Shown here: positions 33,008 through 42,295 of the stretch, in pieces | Position numbering within the stretch: position 1 is the stretch's first letter | Layout: each line of letters opens with the position of its first letter | DNA from: Rhynchopus sp. YZ270_cl-10 | Taxonomy: Eukaryota > Euglenozoa > Diplonemea > Diplonemida > Diplonemidae | Direction: 5' to 3' | DNA length: 64,000 bases | Assembly (NCBI GenBank): GCA_964035575.1 | Contig: OZ037848.1 | Span: forward strand, 744,001 to 808,000 | The notes under the pieces: model-generated | The model's input: only the letters and a program-made list of their open reading frames with translations | What the model was told of the DNA's origin: nothing | Database searches by the model: none | Program-made: the position numbers and the translations under genes

Positions 33008-36000
33008 TTAGATCCTACGGTGCTTTTCTTTGCCCTTCTTCTTTCCACGGTCGTTCTTATCGTCTTTGTTGAGCTGACGCGCCAGCCTCGCTTCTGTCTG
33101 CAACCGCAGTTCATCCTGAGAGAATGGCCTCTCATCTTCGCCGTCTTCTGTGTAGTCATTCCCGAAGGAGTCGCCTGCAGCAGGGAGCTTGCTTTCAACC
33201 ACCTTGCAGAGGTTGGTGCTACCCATTGGCACGGTGGGGCCAATACCGAGGAATTTAGACTTTGTGACAGTTGGCTCGGCAACCACGTCTTCCACCTCGT
33301 CTTCTTCGTCTTCATCGTCATCCGCGACTTCCTCACCTTGCTCTCTGCGTGCCTGCCGTTCATTCGCCTTTCTTTCCTTCGCCTGCCTCTTCTCTTCGTC
33401 CTTCAATCTAGCCTTGCTTCTGACCTCTGACGCCTTCGCAATATTATATGCAGCAAGAATTTCATTGGCACGCTCTTCAATCATTCCAAGGAACAGCATC
33501 ATGGTGCTCTCGGTGCATTCGGGGGATCCGTTCATTTCGGTCACTTCTTCTACGGAGCAGCCGATTTTGTTGAAAATGTCTGAGATGATGACCTGAAGGT
33601 CTTCGATTCTGCGTTTGGCTTGGACGGTAGATTCGTTCAGTGTCTCGGCAAGAACCTCGGCCTTAGAAAGCTCTTCCTCGAGGTCTTTGAGTTGCTTCCA
33701 GCGTGCCGGGTCTCCCTTTTCAATGTTGGTGTACTCCCGGAGCTTTTCGATTTCGGTGTCAAGTGCTTCGTCTTCGGCGTGCAGTTCGTTGACAAAGTTG
33801 TACATAGAGAAATTCTGTTCCTCCGCTTTAACGAATTTTTGGTGAAGAACCTCCATATCTTGAATCCCAGTAGCCTCCTTGAGCTGGTCCACAATCTCCT
33901 GGAAGTTGACAGAGCGTTGGTCGAGGTCGATTTCCATGTCGATGCCGCGTGTCTTGTCGGTCTTCTTCTTGCGGGTGCTGCCGTCCGTGTCGTCCTCATC
34001 GTTTGTGTTTTGTGTAACGCGTTGTACGCCACGGAGTGTCTTGATGGAATGCTCAAGGTGTTTGTTGGCTTCGAGCATGAGGTCGAGTTCCTCAAAGTGG
34101 CGTTCGTATTGCTGGATGTCCTGTGGAATGTGAGGAATTAGATTCATATACTTTCAGTTCACAGAATTGAAAGTATTTGAGAGGGTCAACACATGCACCC
34201 TTTCTTGTGAGGAATGAAAAAGGGCGATTGAAAGAGATGAGCGTCACCTCGCGTATACACATTGAAAAAGAAAAGTTTATACGATATAGCCAAAGTCGTG
34301 ATCTAGTCACCTCAAAAAAGGATACGTCATCTAGCTGACACCTTGATTAAGATTGAGATAGTGTTTTTGATGAGAAAAAAAAAAGGGCGAGACATTGGCA
34401 TATTAAAAAATCTCTCCCAAAAAAAATGCCCCCTCAACACACCTTCTCTGCAGCTTCGCGGAGGTGCTTCAGCTCGACGCCTGACGCGTCACGGTCCTCG
34501 TAGTACAAATTGGACTTCTCAATGATCTCCGCCATCTGCTTCTTCTTCTCGTGCAGCTCCTTTTCGAGCTTCTTGTAGATGCCGTCGAAGACGACCTGAG
34601 AAGGAGTGGGGAGAGGAACGGATGTGGGTAATACAGCGAAACTAAATTTGACTTGAAACTGTAGTTGTCGAAGGCACCCTCCGACCCTAAATACAACCCC
34701 TCTCGCGAACAGTGCACCTTTGGTGACCAATGACTGTTTCCATCACATCTAATGGTGTGGCCTTTGGACGTGGAACTGGGAAGCATATTTACACCTTTTC
34801 TCACATTACATACCCTCTCGCGGCGGAGGTTGTCGATCTGCTCCCTGAGCACCTTGTTGAAGCTGAGCGCCTCGTTGAACTTAACAAGCGCCTGGTCAAG
34901 ACGGTTCTCGAGCACCTTGATCTGTTTGTCCACGACCTGGTGGTTCTCCTGCGTCGCATTGACCCCACCCATGGTGTCCGCACGCACACGCCGCTTGTCT
35001 GTGAGCATGCCTTGATATTCGGCAATTTTGTTCGCGTACTCGCGTTGTTTGCGGAACTCGATATCGGTCTTCCGCTGCACCATCTCGTAGGACTCCTCAC
35101 GGGTCTGCAGGTCACCTTGGAACTTCGAGTTGAACCCCGTGCTCCCTTCTGCAGACTTGAGCTCGTCACCTAGCTTCTTGTTCTCCCGCTTCAAGGCCCC
35201 AACAGTCTCCATCTGTTTCTGGATCAGCGTCTTCGTGTCGCCAGCATAAGAACGGCGGTTGCCCTAACGGATGAGAGAAAATTCAAAAAGTGTCAATAAT
35301 ATTATACTTCTTCAAAGAGAAAAAAAGGTAAGGCAGTTGTTATGAATAAATTGAACCTTTCAGGGAAAGCCAAAAAAAGAGTGCAACCAGTACCAGCCAA
35401 AAGCAACTAGTAATTGTTGATGCAGGCACCTCCGACTGACCCACAATGCCAACCATCAGGAGAAATCACTAACATTTTTTTTTTTTTTTTTGCAGTTCTT
35501 GCCAGGGTCCTAGCTTGGTTTTGAAAAAAAATGCCAAATCTGGGTCAGAATTTTTTTTTTGGGTCAGCAGAGGTTTTGGGCCTTGGGGGGCTTGTCTTGG
35601 CTTTTTTGGGTTTTCCGAGCTCTACCCTCACTGTGGTGGGGTCATTTCAGAAAAATGGACAAGTTCTTGACTGATACAAATTTTGGCCACTACGACTAGT
35701 GAGTTGCTCACAACGTTAAATGTAACGCCACTATAACCATAAAAATCACTCCCCGTTCATAGATCGCCCAACACAAAATATATAAAATGGCGCCGCAGGC
35801 GAAAAAAATTAGGGTACGGTGTAAAAATGTAGCTTTTTTACACCACAGAGTCACTCTACGAACCCTTTTTTGCGGAGCAAAAAAGGAAAAATGGCGCCGC
35901 AGGCAAAAAAAATTGGGCCCAGCCCTGGACGGTGCCGGATTTTTTTGTCGATATTTTTTTCTTACCCCAGAAATGGTGGTGGGCCCCCCAAAGAGGGAAA

Positions 36001-36202
36001 AAAATCAGAATTTCCCAATTTCCAAATTAATTAATTCCCTTTTTTTTTTTTTCGTGGGTCGCGACCCAGGCACTTGGGTCAGCTTGACCCACTGACCCAG
36101 GCAAGCTAGGACTCTGGTTCTTGGTCAAAACCCACATACCTCAAGCAACCTCATCCGCTTAGTAAGGTTCTGCTCCTTGTCATTAGCTTCCTCTGTAGAC
36201 AT
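33008..36202 (-). CDS. Outer dynein arm docking complex coiled-coil subunit (ODA1/CCDC63/CCDC114-like)
   Basis: Four exons: 36202-36140, 35263-34814, 34595-34443 and 34120-33008, all in phase 0, encoding 592 residues. Donors are GTATGT, GTATGT and GTGTGT; acceptors end TAG or CAG. Almost the whole protein is coiled coil (QKQMETVGALKRENKKL, LENRLDQALVKFNEAL, VVFDGIYKKLEKELHEKK, DIQQYERHFEELDLML), with a Lys/Glu-rich tail after residue about 510. Segment order, heptads and length (ODA1 of Chlamydomonas is about 550) fit the docking subunit that fixes outer dynein arms to doublet microtubules. The tail GKKKGKEKHRRI is basic. Intron 1 (876 nt) is enlarged by a 614-bp hAT-like MITE; intron 2 holds motif B5 and intron 3 motif A3. 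It marks the organism as flagellated. Confidence 0.85.
34283..34311 (+). repeat. Weak family A motif A3 (intronic)
   Basis: GATATAGCCAAAG...CTAGTCACC, a poorly paired relative of family A, inside the third intron of the docking-complex gene. Confidence 0.3.
34650..34732 (+). repeat. Hairpin motif B5 (intronic)
   Basis: GACTTGAAAC at the left, then AATACAACCCCTCTCGCGAAC, split here as AATACAACCCC and TCTCGCGAAC, and CAGTGCACCTTTGGTG with a short stem. Inside intron 2 of the docking-complex gene, on the strand opposite the gene. Confidence 0.5.
35503..36115. mobile_element. hAT-like MITE copy 2, inserted in intron 1
   Basis: Nearly identical over its length to 22197-22813, with the same CAGGGTCCTAGCTTG ends. 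Flanks GTTCTTGC (35495-35502) and GTTCTTGG (36117-36124) match at 7 of 8 bases. It lies between the coding exons of the docking-complex gene with no coding effect; exon 1 ends only 24 bases away at 36140. Confidence 0.88.
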
Positions 36203-36370
36203 TGTGCTTTTGGTGTGTTTTTGTACCCCCTTTTTGAGCAGTTTTTGTCGTCTCCCTAACAACACCCGATCACACCTTTATTGCAAAGGATAGAAGGGGG
36301 AGGTGTCTGTGTAAGTGTACGCTCTGTTAAAGGGGGTGGTTGAAAATGCTTTTTGTTTGAAAAATTGTTG

Positions 36371-36419
36371 TAGTGTAGTTGCCTCGGTTTGTGTTGCCAC
36401 AGTTGTGCAATCACCACTT
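36371..36419 (+). repeat. Hairpin motif C1
   Basis: TAGTGTAGTTGCCTCGGTT, then TGTTGCCACAGTTGTG and CCACT followed by T-rich DNA. Nearly identical over about 49 nt to C5 at 44501-44550, in a different gene spacer. Confidence 0.65.
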
Positions 36420-36611
36420 TATTTTGTTTGCTGTGAAAGTGATTTGTGCTGTTAAAGGGTTGGGTTGGTTGACGTTCTGAAAAAAGCAGGGGAGGAGGGT
36501 AAATCGATATTGTACAGTTATTTATCTTCTATTTTTCCAGCTTTTTGTTTGAACATTTACAAAAAAATAAAAAGGGGGGGAAACACACAAATCAAAATAA
36601 AGGGGAAATAA

Positions 36612-36650
36612 CTTGAAAGATCAACGTGCCTCTCGTGGGTAACACATATC
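36612..36650 (+). repeat. Intergenic motif E2
   Basis: CTTGAAAGATCAACGTGCC, CTCGTG loop, ACACATATC. Relative of E1. Confidence 0.45.
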
Positions 36651-36820
36651 TAATAAACCCCCCCCCCCCCCCCCCCCCCCAGAATCCATCACCACACCAA
36701 TATCAACAACAAAAACAGCGGCCGTTTCTTGAGCGTACAACACACAAGAAACCCCCGAACAGTGTTCTCCCTCTTTTTTTGAACGTACAAAACTATCCTT
36801 TTTTGGAAACTTGGTTGCAT

Positions 36821-36918
36821 TAGTGTAGCCACCCTAGAGTGTGCTCCACTATATTTTTTTTGATAATTTATCGGATCAGTGTAGCTGCCATTCAGACAGT
36901 CTTCACTGTCACTGTCAT
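36821..36918 (+). repeat. Hairpin motifs C2 and C3
   Basis: Two tandem shorter members: AGTGTAGCCACCC...CTCCACT with a T tail, and AGTGTAGCTGCC...TCACTGTCA with a long T tail. AGTG/CACT can pair in each. Confidence 0.45.
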
Positions 36919-37040
36919 TTTTTTTTTTTTTTTTTTTGTGTTTTTTTGCTTTGTTTTGTTTTGACAAAAAAGAGTACGGATACAGGCACCCGGATCCGTA
37001 AACAATTATTTTCATATTTTTAGTTTAGACTTACTATCAT

Positions 37041-37470
37041 CATGGATGTCCAAAGTACTTGAAGTATATCAAGTACTTGATCCCCCAAAAAATCCAATAC
37101 TTGATACTTCAAGTACTTGACACCCTATTTTTTTTTCTAGTACTTTTTTACTTGTTCTCCCTCTGTCAAGTACTTTTTTCACAAAAAAAACGTCAAGTAC
37201 TTGATCAAGTACAAAAAAAAGTGGGTACTTGATCAAGTACTTGACGTTTTTTTGCGAAAACAAGTACTTGACAGACTCTGCCAGAGGGTAAAAAAGTAAA
37301 AAAGTACGAGAAAAAAAAAAATAGGGTATCAAGTACTTGATTTCTGTCAAGTACTTGATCAATCTTCAAGTACTTGACTGTCATTTTGAGAGGAAAAAAA
37401 AGGGGGGTCAAGTACTTCAAGTACCATAAAAAATCCGAAAAAAGTACTTCAAGTACTTTGGACATCCATG
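37041..37470. mobile_element. Foldback of AAGTACTTGA units with 6-bp duplication
   Basis: Ends CATGGATGTCCAAAGTACTT and its complement; the interior is dense in TCAAGTACTTGA palindromes. A perfect TATCAT duplication flanks it (37035-37040 and 37471-37476). The CATGGATG start and 6-bp duplication parallel the 6.1 kb element at 14310 (CATAGATG, GTAGCT). Non-coding. Confidence 0.88.
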
Positions 37471-37525
37471 TATCATGGGATAGCAACCATATTTTTTCGC
37501 AGGATTCAAAAAGAAAAGGTTATAA

Positions 37526-37557
37526 GATGAACCTAAGCCTCTTCGTGCTTAGTCACC
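37526..37557 (+). repeat. Intergenic hairpin motif A4
   Basis: GATGAACCTAAGC, loop CTCTTCGT, GCTTAGTCACC: the clearest family A hairpin. Confidence 0.7.
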
Positions 37558-38095
37558 AAAAGAGAGCAAAAAAAAAGGGGGGGAGCAAGCGTTACAGAAC
37601 AGAAGCAAACAATGAATAATAAAGATACAAAACCCAAACAATAGTAACCGTCAACTGATCTCTGGAAGAAATGAAATACTCCCCCCTTCTTTATTTATTC
37701 GTTGTTTGTTGTTTGTTGATCGCATCCGTCCTTTTTTTTTTCAAACCCCAAAAGTCCCGAAAACCCCGAAAAACCCGCGTCCTGAAGTACGGGGGAGAGG
37801 TGGAGCACAAAAGGGGGGAAGGGGAAACGGTAAGACTCATGGCAACCGAAGAACGCGTCTTTCATTTCCAGACGTATTGCATACTCGTACAAAATAAAAA
37901 ATTCCAAGGGGAATTTGATGTGATCGGAACCCAAAATTCCCCGCTTCTACCACCAAGGGGAAACCAAGAATTCCTACACACCCCCGTACTTTTCCTCTTT
38001 GGTCCACCAAAAATGCCTTTTATTTTTTTTTCCGAGATCAATCATTTGACGTTGCGTTGCTGGGTTTCTTATCACATGGGGAAAAAAACATAAAT

Positions 38096-40282
38096 CTACA
38101 GACTATTGAGAACCGAATCCTTGAAAGCAGTTTGCGAATGCCTCAGCACCGTCACTGGGGTCAGCTGCCGAAACAGATGCGCAGCAGCGTCTATTGCCTC
38201 TGTTGCGCCCACCGTCTCTGGTAGGATAACATAATTCGCTCTGCTCGCAACAATCGCAATAATCGCAGTTGTGTCCATTCCTGCAGTAGGTATATCCCCT
38301 GTAGAAAACTCTAGCCAATCCTCAGCCCCTGGGGCACATTTGAAAAACACTGGAGGAACATGCCCCCACAACGGCAGACGCGCCTCGTGGAATGACTGCC
38401 CCTCAGTAGGCTCCGTCAGCCAGGAGAGGAAATCATTACTCTCCCGCCCCTCCTCCACCGTCAACACCTTTGGTGCAATGCAGGTAGCCTCTTGAACTGC
38501 GGCACTCCGTTTCCAAACACATGACGTAGCACCTTGCCAGACAGACACCGCATTGGGTTGGCACAGCATGAGAACGTTCTCAGAGGTCATATGGGTTGTG
38601 CTGCGTTCGGTTTCAACGATTTTCACGTAGGTGTCATCAACTTTTAGCACCTTCAGCAAAAACACTGTGGCTTCGGAGGTGCGTACAACCAACCTCCGTC
38701 CACATGAGACTAACATTGTCATGAGCCTGGTAGGTTCGCATCCTTCCTCGCATAGGTGCCACACCACACAGCCTCCTGAAAAGGTTTCCACTTCATTGGC
38801 TTTGTCCATTGCGAGCTGGCGGAGTGCGTCGGACGCCATTCTGCCATGCCAAACAAAGAGCTCGGTGTGCTCCCCTTCTCGGAAGATCAGTAGATAGCAG
38901 TGGGGCGTGGCGAGGTGTCCACAGTCGTCTTTGGTCACACTTCCGTCGCTCCTCCACTGAACGATCGGGATTGCTCTGGAGGAGAGAAGCCTTGTCGCCG
39001 CTGCCGAACCAGCAGCATGACGCACGACACGCTGCGGGGACGGTTCTGGAGAAGGTGTGCGCACTGCTACCGGAGGGGTGGTTGGAGGATACCGTGGTGG
39101 GGGAAGAGGTGCGTGGTGGACACCAGATGCGTACACATTATGCGGATCACGTGCCGCAGCTGCCTCTGCTAACGCCGCAACTGCACACTGTGTTGCCGCA
39201 ATACTCGCACCTTCAGCTGCCTCAGCGCGGGACCTCGCTTCGAGAAGCTCATGGTGAAGCACAACTACATCTCGGTCCTTCCGTTCTAATTCTTGCAACA
39301 ATACATCTGAAACAATAGGTTGTGTAGGGAGAAATGCTGGACCGAACGGTCCCTTTACCGAAGGCACCAATGAAGGCTCGATAGTTACCGTTCTCGATCG
39401 AATTGGTGACTCATCAATGCAGTCCCGAAACACAATTTCCGGTGACCCTGATGGCTGTCTCCTTTCCGGTATTTTTTTAGAGTGGGTTGCCGCTGCTCCC
39501 CTCTGGACCACTGTCTGCATGACCTCCCCGTAATCAGTTAATACACCTTTGATGTCAGATGTTTCGGTGCCATGTCTTTCCATCTCTGAGTAGAGTAAAT
39601 CTATTTGTCTACGGAGATCTTTGATTTCTTCTTCGGGGTGGGACCGTGGTGGTTCTATTGGTGCTGTAACGACCTTTTCTCGTGTACCGAACACTGCCTG
39701 CCATATCCCTGCCACCCATCCAATCGGTTTCGTTTCCGGCTCCGCTCTTCTCTCTGCAGGGAACGATGCCAGCGACAGCTCTTCATATAGATCAGACCGA
39801 ACCCCTCCCTCCACCCGCACCTTCGCAGCCACCGATATCACCAACGCGCCAACCACAGCGCTTGCCCGAAGCCCTGGGGTTCTTCGTTGCACTGGCTGTG
39901 GAGGAAGCGACACCTGCGTGCTGTACAATACTAACGATTCGGCCTCACTGTGCGGTTCTCGGGGTACACTTCGTGGAGGACTTTCTTGGTGGGGTTTGTG
40001 TGGTATCACGTCTTCTAGGTGGCGTGGCTGTGGCTGTGGCTGTGTGTACCTCGGTGGAATGTGTCCTGCAGGAGGTGCGGAGCGTCCGAGGAGTTCCTGG
40101 CGAGGGGGTAAGGTACTGTGCTGGATTTGGATTGCCCCGTTTTGTGCCAAAGGAGGAGACATCAAAGCGGAGTGCTGTCGAAGTGGTGATGTAAGACGCC
40201 CAACGTGTCCCATTTTGTTGTCATATTGTCGTCCGGCGTTCAAATCGCGGGAGTCACTACCAGATGTGTGGTAAAATGCCAT
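38096..40282 (-). CDS. Gelsolin/villin-like repeat protein with coiled-coil N-terminal half
   Basis: Single frame, 728 residues from the ATG at 40282 (MAFYHTSGSD); codons upstream in frame contain no ATG and run into motif A5. The N-terminal 130 residues are Pro/Gln/His-rich and probably disordered. A short hydrophobic stretch lies near 140-152 (ASAVVGALVISVAA), perhaps too short for a membrane span. Coiled coils lie near 218-240 and 328-375. From about 435 to the end are three gelsolin-like repeats: CYLLIFREGEHTELFVWHGR matches the strand and W-x-G core of repeat 1, VSVWQGATS that of repeat 2, and PPVFFKC starts a third. Gelsolin repeats bind actin or phosphoinositides; the canonical calcium ligands were not checked. 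The coiled-coil plus gelsolin arrangement is unusual. Confidence 0.65.
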   Translation of the reverse strand: MAFYHTSGSDSRDLNAGRQYDNKMGHVGRLTSPLRQHSALMSPPLAQNGAIQIQHSTLPPRQELLGRSAPPAGHIPPRYTQPQPQPRHLEDVIPHKPHQESPPRSVPREPHSEAESLVLYSTQVSLPPQPVQRRTPGLRASAVVGALVISVAAKVRVEGGVRSDLYEELSLASFPAERRAEPETKPIGWVAGIWQAVFGTREKVVTAPIEPPRSHPEEEIKDLRRQIDLLYSEMERHGTETSDIKGVLTDYGEVMQTVVQRGAAATHSKKIPERRQPSGSPEIVFRDCIDESPIRSRTVTIEPSLVPSVKGPFGPAFLPTQPIVSDVLLQELERKDRDVVVLHHELLEARSRAEAAEGASIAATQCAVAALAEAAAARDPHNVYASGVHHAPLPPPRYPPTTPPVAVRTPSPEPSPQRVVRHAAGSAAATRLLSSRAIPIVQWRSDGSVTKDDCGHLATPHCYLLIFREGEHTELFVWHGRMASDALRQLAMDKANEVETFSGGCVVWHLCEEGCEPTRLMTMLVSCGRRLVVRTSEATVFLLKVLKVDDTYVKIVETERSTTHMTSENVLMLCQPNAVSVWQGATSCVWKRSAAVQEATCIAPKVLTVEEGRESNDFLSWLTEPTEGQSFHEARLPLWGHVPPVFFKCAPGAEDWLEFSTGDIPTAGMDTTAIIAIVASRANYVILPETVGATEAIDAAAHLFRQLTPVTVLRHSQTAFKDSVLNSL

Positions 40283-40287
40283 AAAAA

Positions 40288-40315
40288 GATGGACCAAAGC
40301 CTCTGCTTGGTCACC
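40288..40315 (+). repeat. Intergenic hairpin motif A5
   Basis: GACCAAAGC, CTCT loop, GCTTGGTC. Compared with A4 (CCTAAGC/GCTTAG) the stem pairs differ at matching positions, so pairing is kept. It lies in the presumed 5' UTR of the gelsolin-like gene. Confidence 0.65.
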
Positions 40316-40545
40316 TTTAAAAAATGTCCTAAAAATGGTGTAGGAGAAAGGGGAGGAGAGGGGAGTGGTAAATGAATTGATTTTTTTCTTTTTGCATTGT
40401 TCCGCCCAATTCTGCCATTAGACTGTTGGTTGCGGAGAGAGATCGAAGAGAGAAAAAACAATGAAGCGTGCAAAAATAAACAAATAAATGGATACAATCC
40501 TGAAAAAGAATAGAATGCGTTTGTTGCGAAAACTTGGTTTCGTAT

Positions 40546-40575
40546 TAGTGTAGACACCCGAGGATGAGCCCCACT
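40546..40575 (+). repeat. Hairpin motif C4
   Basis: AGTGTAGACACCC...GCCCCACT; shortest C member, with AGTG/CACT pairing. Confidence 0.4.
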
Positions 40576-40759
40576 ACCCCCGACGTTTCTTGTACTACTA
40601 TTTCTAGTCAAGAACAGAGCCAAATTATAGTTTATTTTTTGCGTACGTACCCTTCTTCCATTCCCCCCAATGCCCCATATCCCCCAGACTCTGAGTGCAA
40701 CACACATAACACTCGTTTGTACAATCTGTGGAAACCCCTCCACCCCAACCCCCAGGCCC

Positions 40760-41697
40760 TCATTGATATTCGGGCTCGGTGTTAGTCGGACATCGGTTCT
40801 CCTGGCAGCTGGTGAGCGTCTCCATCATGTTGTCTATCAGCGAGGCCTTGTCGTTGACACGCACCTCCCCGCCCACCTGCCGTCCGTTCCAGTACTTCTG
40901 TATTGCGGGTGTGCCGTCGACCAGTTGACGTTCCTGCAGCGGGATTGTTTGAGTCATAAATAATGAAGTGTGACACAAAAAAGTTGTTTCATATATGCCA
41001 AAGAAGAAGAGACGTAACAGCAATCGCAGAAGAACAAGAAGAAAAATGTGTTGAATACAAAAAAGCCCTCAGGAAAACAGTGTACCATTTTTTGGTACAC
41101 CCCAACCATACAGTCCTACAATACATTTCGTGGTTCACATATGATATGCCCGACTCCCGCTTCCACTCATCGGTCAGATGAATGAAAGAATCTGCACTAT
41201 TAGTCGTATTACTAGTGACACTAGCAACATCACTAGTCGTATTTTACACTAGCAGTACCCCTGACTAGACCGTGGTGCAGTCCGACAATACATTTCAAAG
41301 AAAAAAATCTCAATTTCTCTACCCACGTCACTCAACATACCGAAAGATCATAGTTCACTGGGTCCTTGATGTCCACCGAGTAGAATGCGCACCCAGGGTT
41401 GTTGTCAAGAATCCACCCCTCAACCTCTTTAAACATTTCCGCCTTTGCTAGACACGGGATGCATCCACGCTTCCAGTACTTGATCATCACCATCTGCTTC
41501 TGGGATGCGTGGAACGCAAGCTTCCGCGTCAGCTCCTCTTCGCCCTCGATCTTCGGGAGGCCGTTCTTCGTCAGGAACCCAGACCCTTCCAGTTGCTTTA
41601 TACGTCTATCAAATTCTTTTGCAAAGTCCTCTTTTGAAATGTCGGGCGAGACACTCCCGGGTGGGAACAACGTTTGCATGAAATCAAACGTAGACAT
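40760..41697 (-). CDS. Thioredoxin-fold protein with CIPC active site
   Basis: Two exons, 41697-41341 and 40933-40760, phase 0, donor TCG|GTATGT and acceptor CGCTGCAG; 176 residues. MIKYWKRGCIPCLAKAEMF provides the redox motif C-I-P-C after a beta strand (residues about 85-91). DNNPGCAFYSVDI is the third strand, and DGTPAIQKYW in exon 2 supplies the cis-proline loop. The N-terminal 75 residues are a helical extension not found in minimal thioredoxins. KRG replaces the usual W before the first Cys, so redox potential or partners probably differ. Cytosolic or axonemal location is possible, as no signal peptide is present. The intron holds motifs B2 and B7. Confidence 0.8.
41054..41128 (+). repeat. 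Hairpin motif B2 (intronic)
   Basis: AATACAAAAAAGCCCTC, then the stem GTGTACC(ATTTTTT)GGTACAC, then CCCAACCATACAGTCCTAC and AATACATTT. Lies in the thioredoxin-like intron. A second copy of the 3' tail (GCAGTCCGACAATACATTT) lies at 41278-41296. Confidence 0.65.
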
Positions 41698-42295
41698 GGT
41701 GCGTGTTTTGTGTATTGCCTTCTGGTGTGGTGTGGGGTAAGAGTGGAGTGCAACATATGCTCGTGCACAAATCTTATGAACAGTTAAAAGGATGAAATTG
41801 CGCTTTTTTTTCTCGCTATTTGTGTGATCAAAATCAGACCCCACACCACCACCCCCACCCCCAAAAAAAATAAAATCTGAGTGACAAATACTATGGCCAC
41901 TCTATTTGGTCCATCTTTTTTTCTCCTCCCAACACATTTTCACGTCCCTTAACATTGCCTCCATTTTTCAATGTCATTTGACACCGTTGTTTTTCCTTCT
42001 TCTTTCAGGGAAACGTGGTAAAATACCCCATCATCAGACCCTCCCAAAAAAACTCCAGCGAGTTGACATTTTCATCTTTTTATAATTTTTTTAAAAAACG
42101 GAGCCATTCCCCGCCCCCAATAAACCCCTTTTGAACCGCTAAAAAAAAAAAAAAAAAATGAAACTTTGATAATACAAAGCACTCTCGTTGACAGTGTACC
42201 CCCAAGGGAAAAAAAAAAACGTGAAAAAAGGTGGAATATGTACCTTCATGTTCACTATATTTTTTCCCCCAAAAAAAAGATAAAAATATGACAAA
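41698..42295. other. Spacer with motif B3
   Basis: Poly-A and poly-C rich spacer without a gene; motif B3 at about 42171-42200 (AATACAAAGCACTCTCGTTG then ACAGTGTACC). Confidence 0.45.

Larger units (their letters stand above)
36203..38095. other. Spacer rich in hairpin motifs
   Basis: No gene. Holds motifs C1, E2, C2, C3 and A4 and the foldback 37041-37470. A 20-nt run of C follows E2 at 36660. The last 500 bases before the gelsolin-like stop codon are unique and probably include its 3' UTR. Confidence 0.5.
40283..40759. other. Spacer with motifs A5 and C4
   Basis: Short gene spacer; motif A5 at 40288-40315 begins 5 bases upstream of the start codon of the gelsolin-like gene, and C4 lies at 40546-40575. 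Confidence 0.5.
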
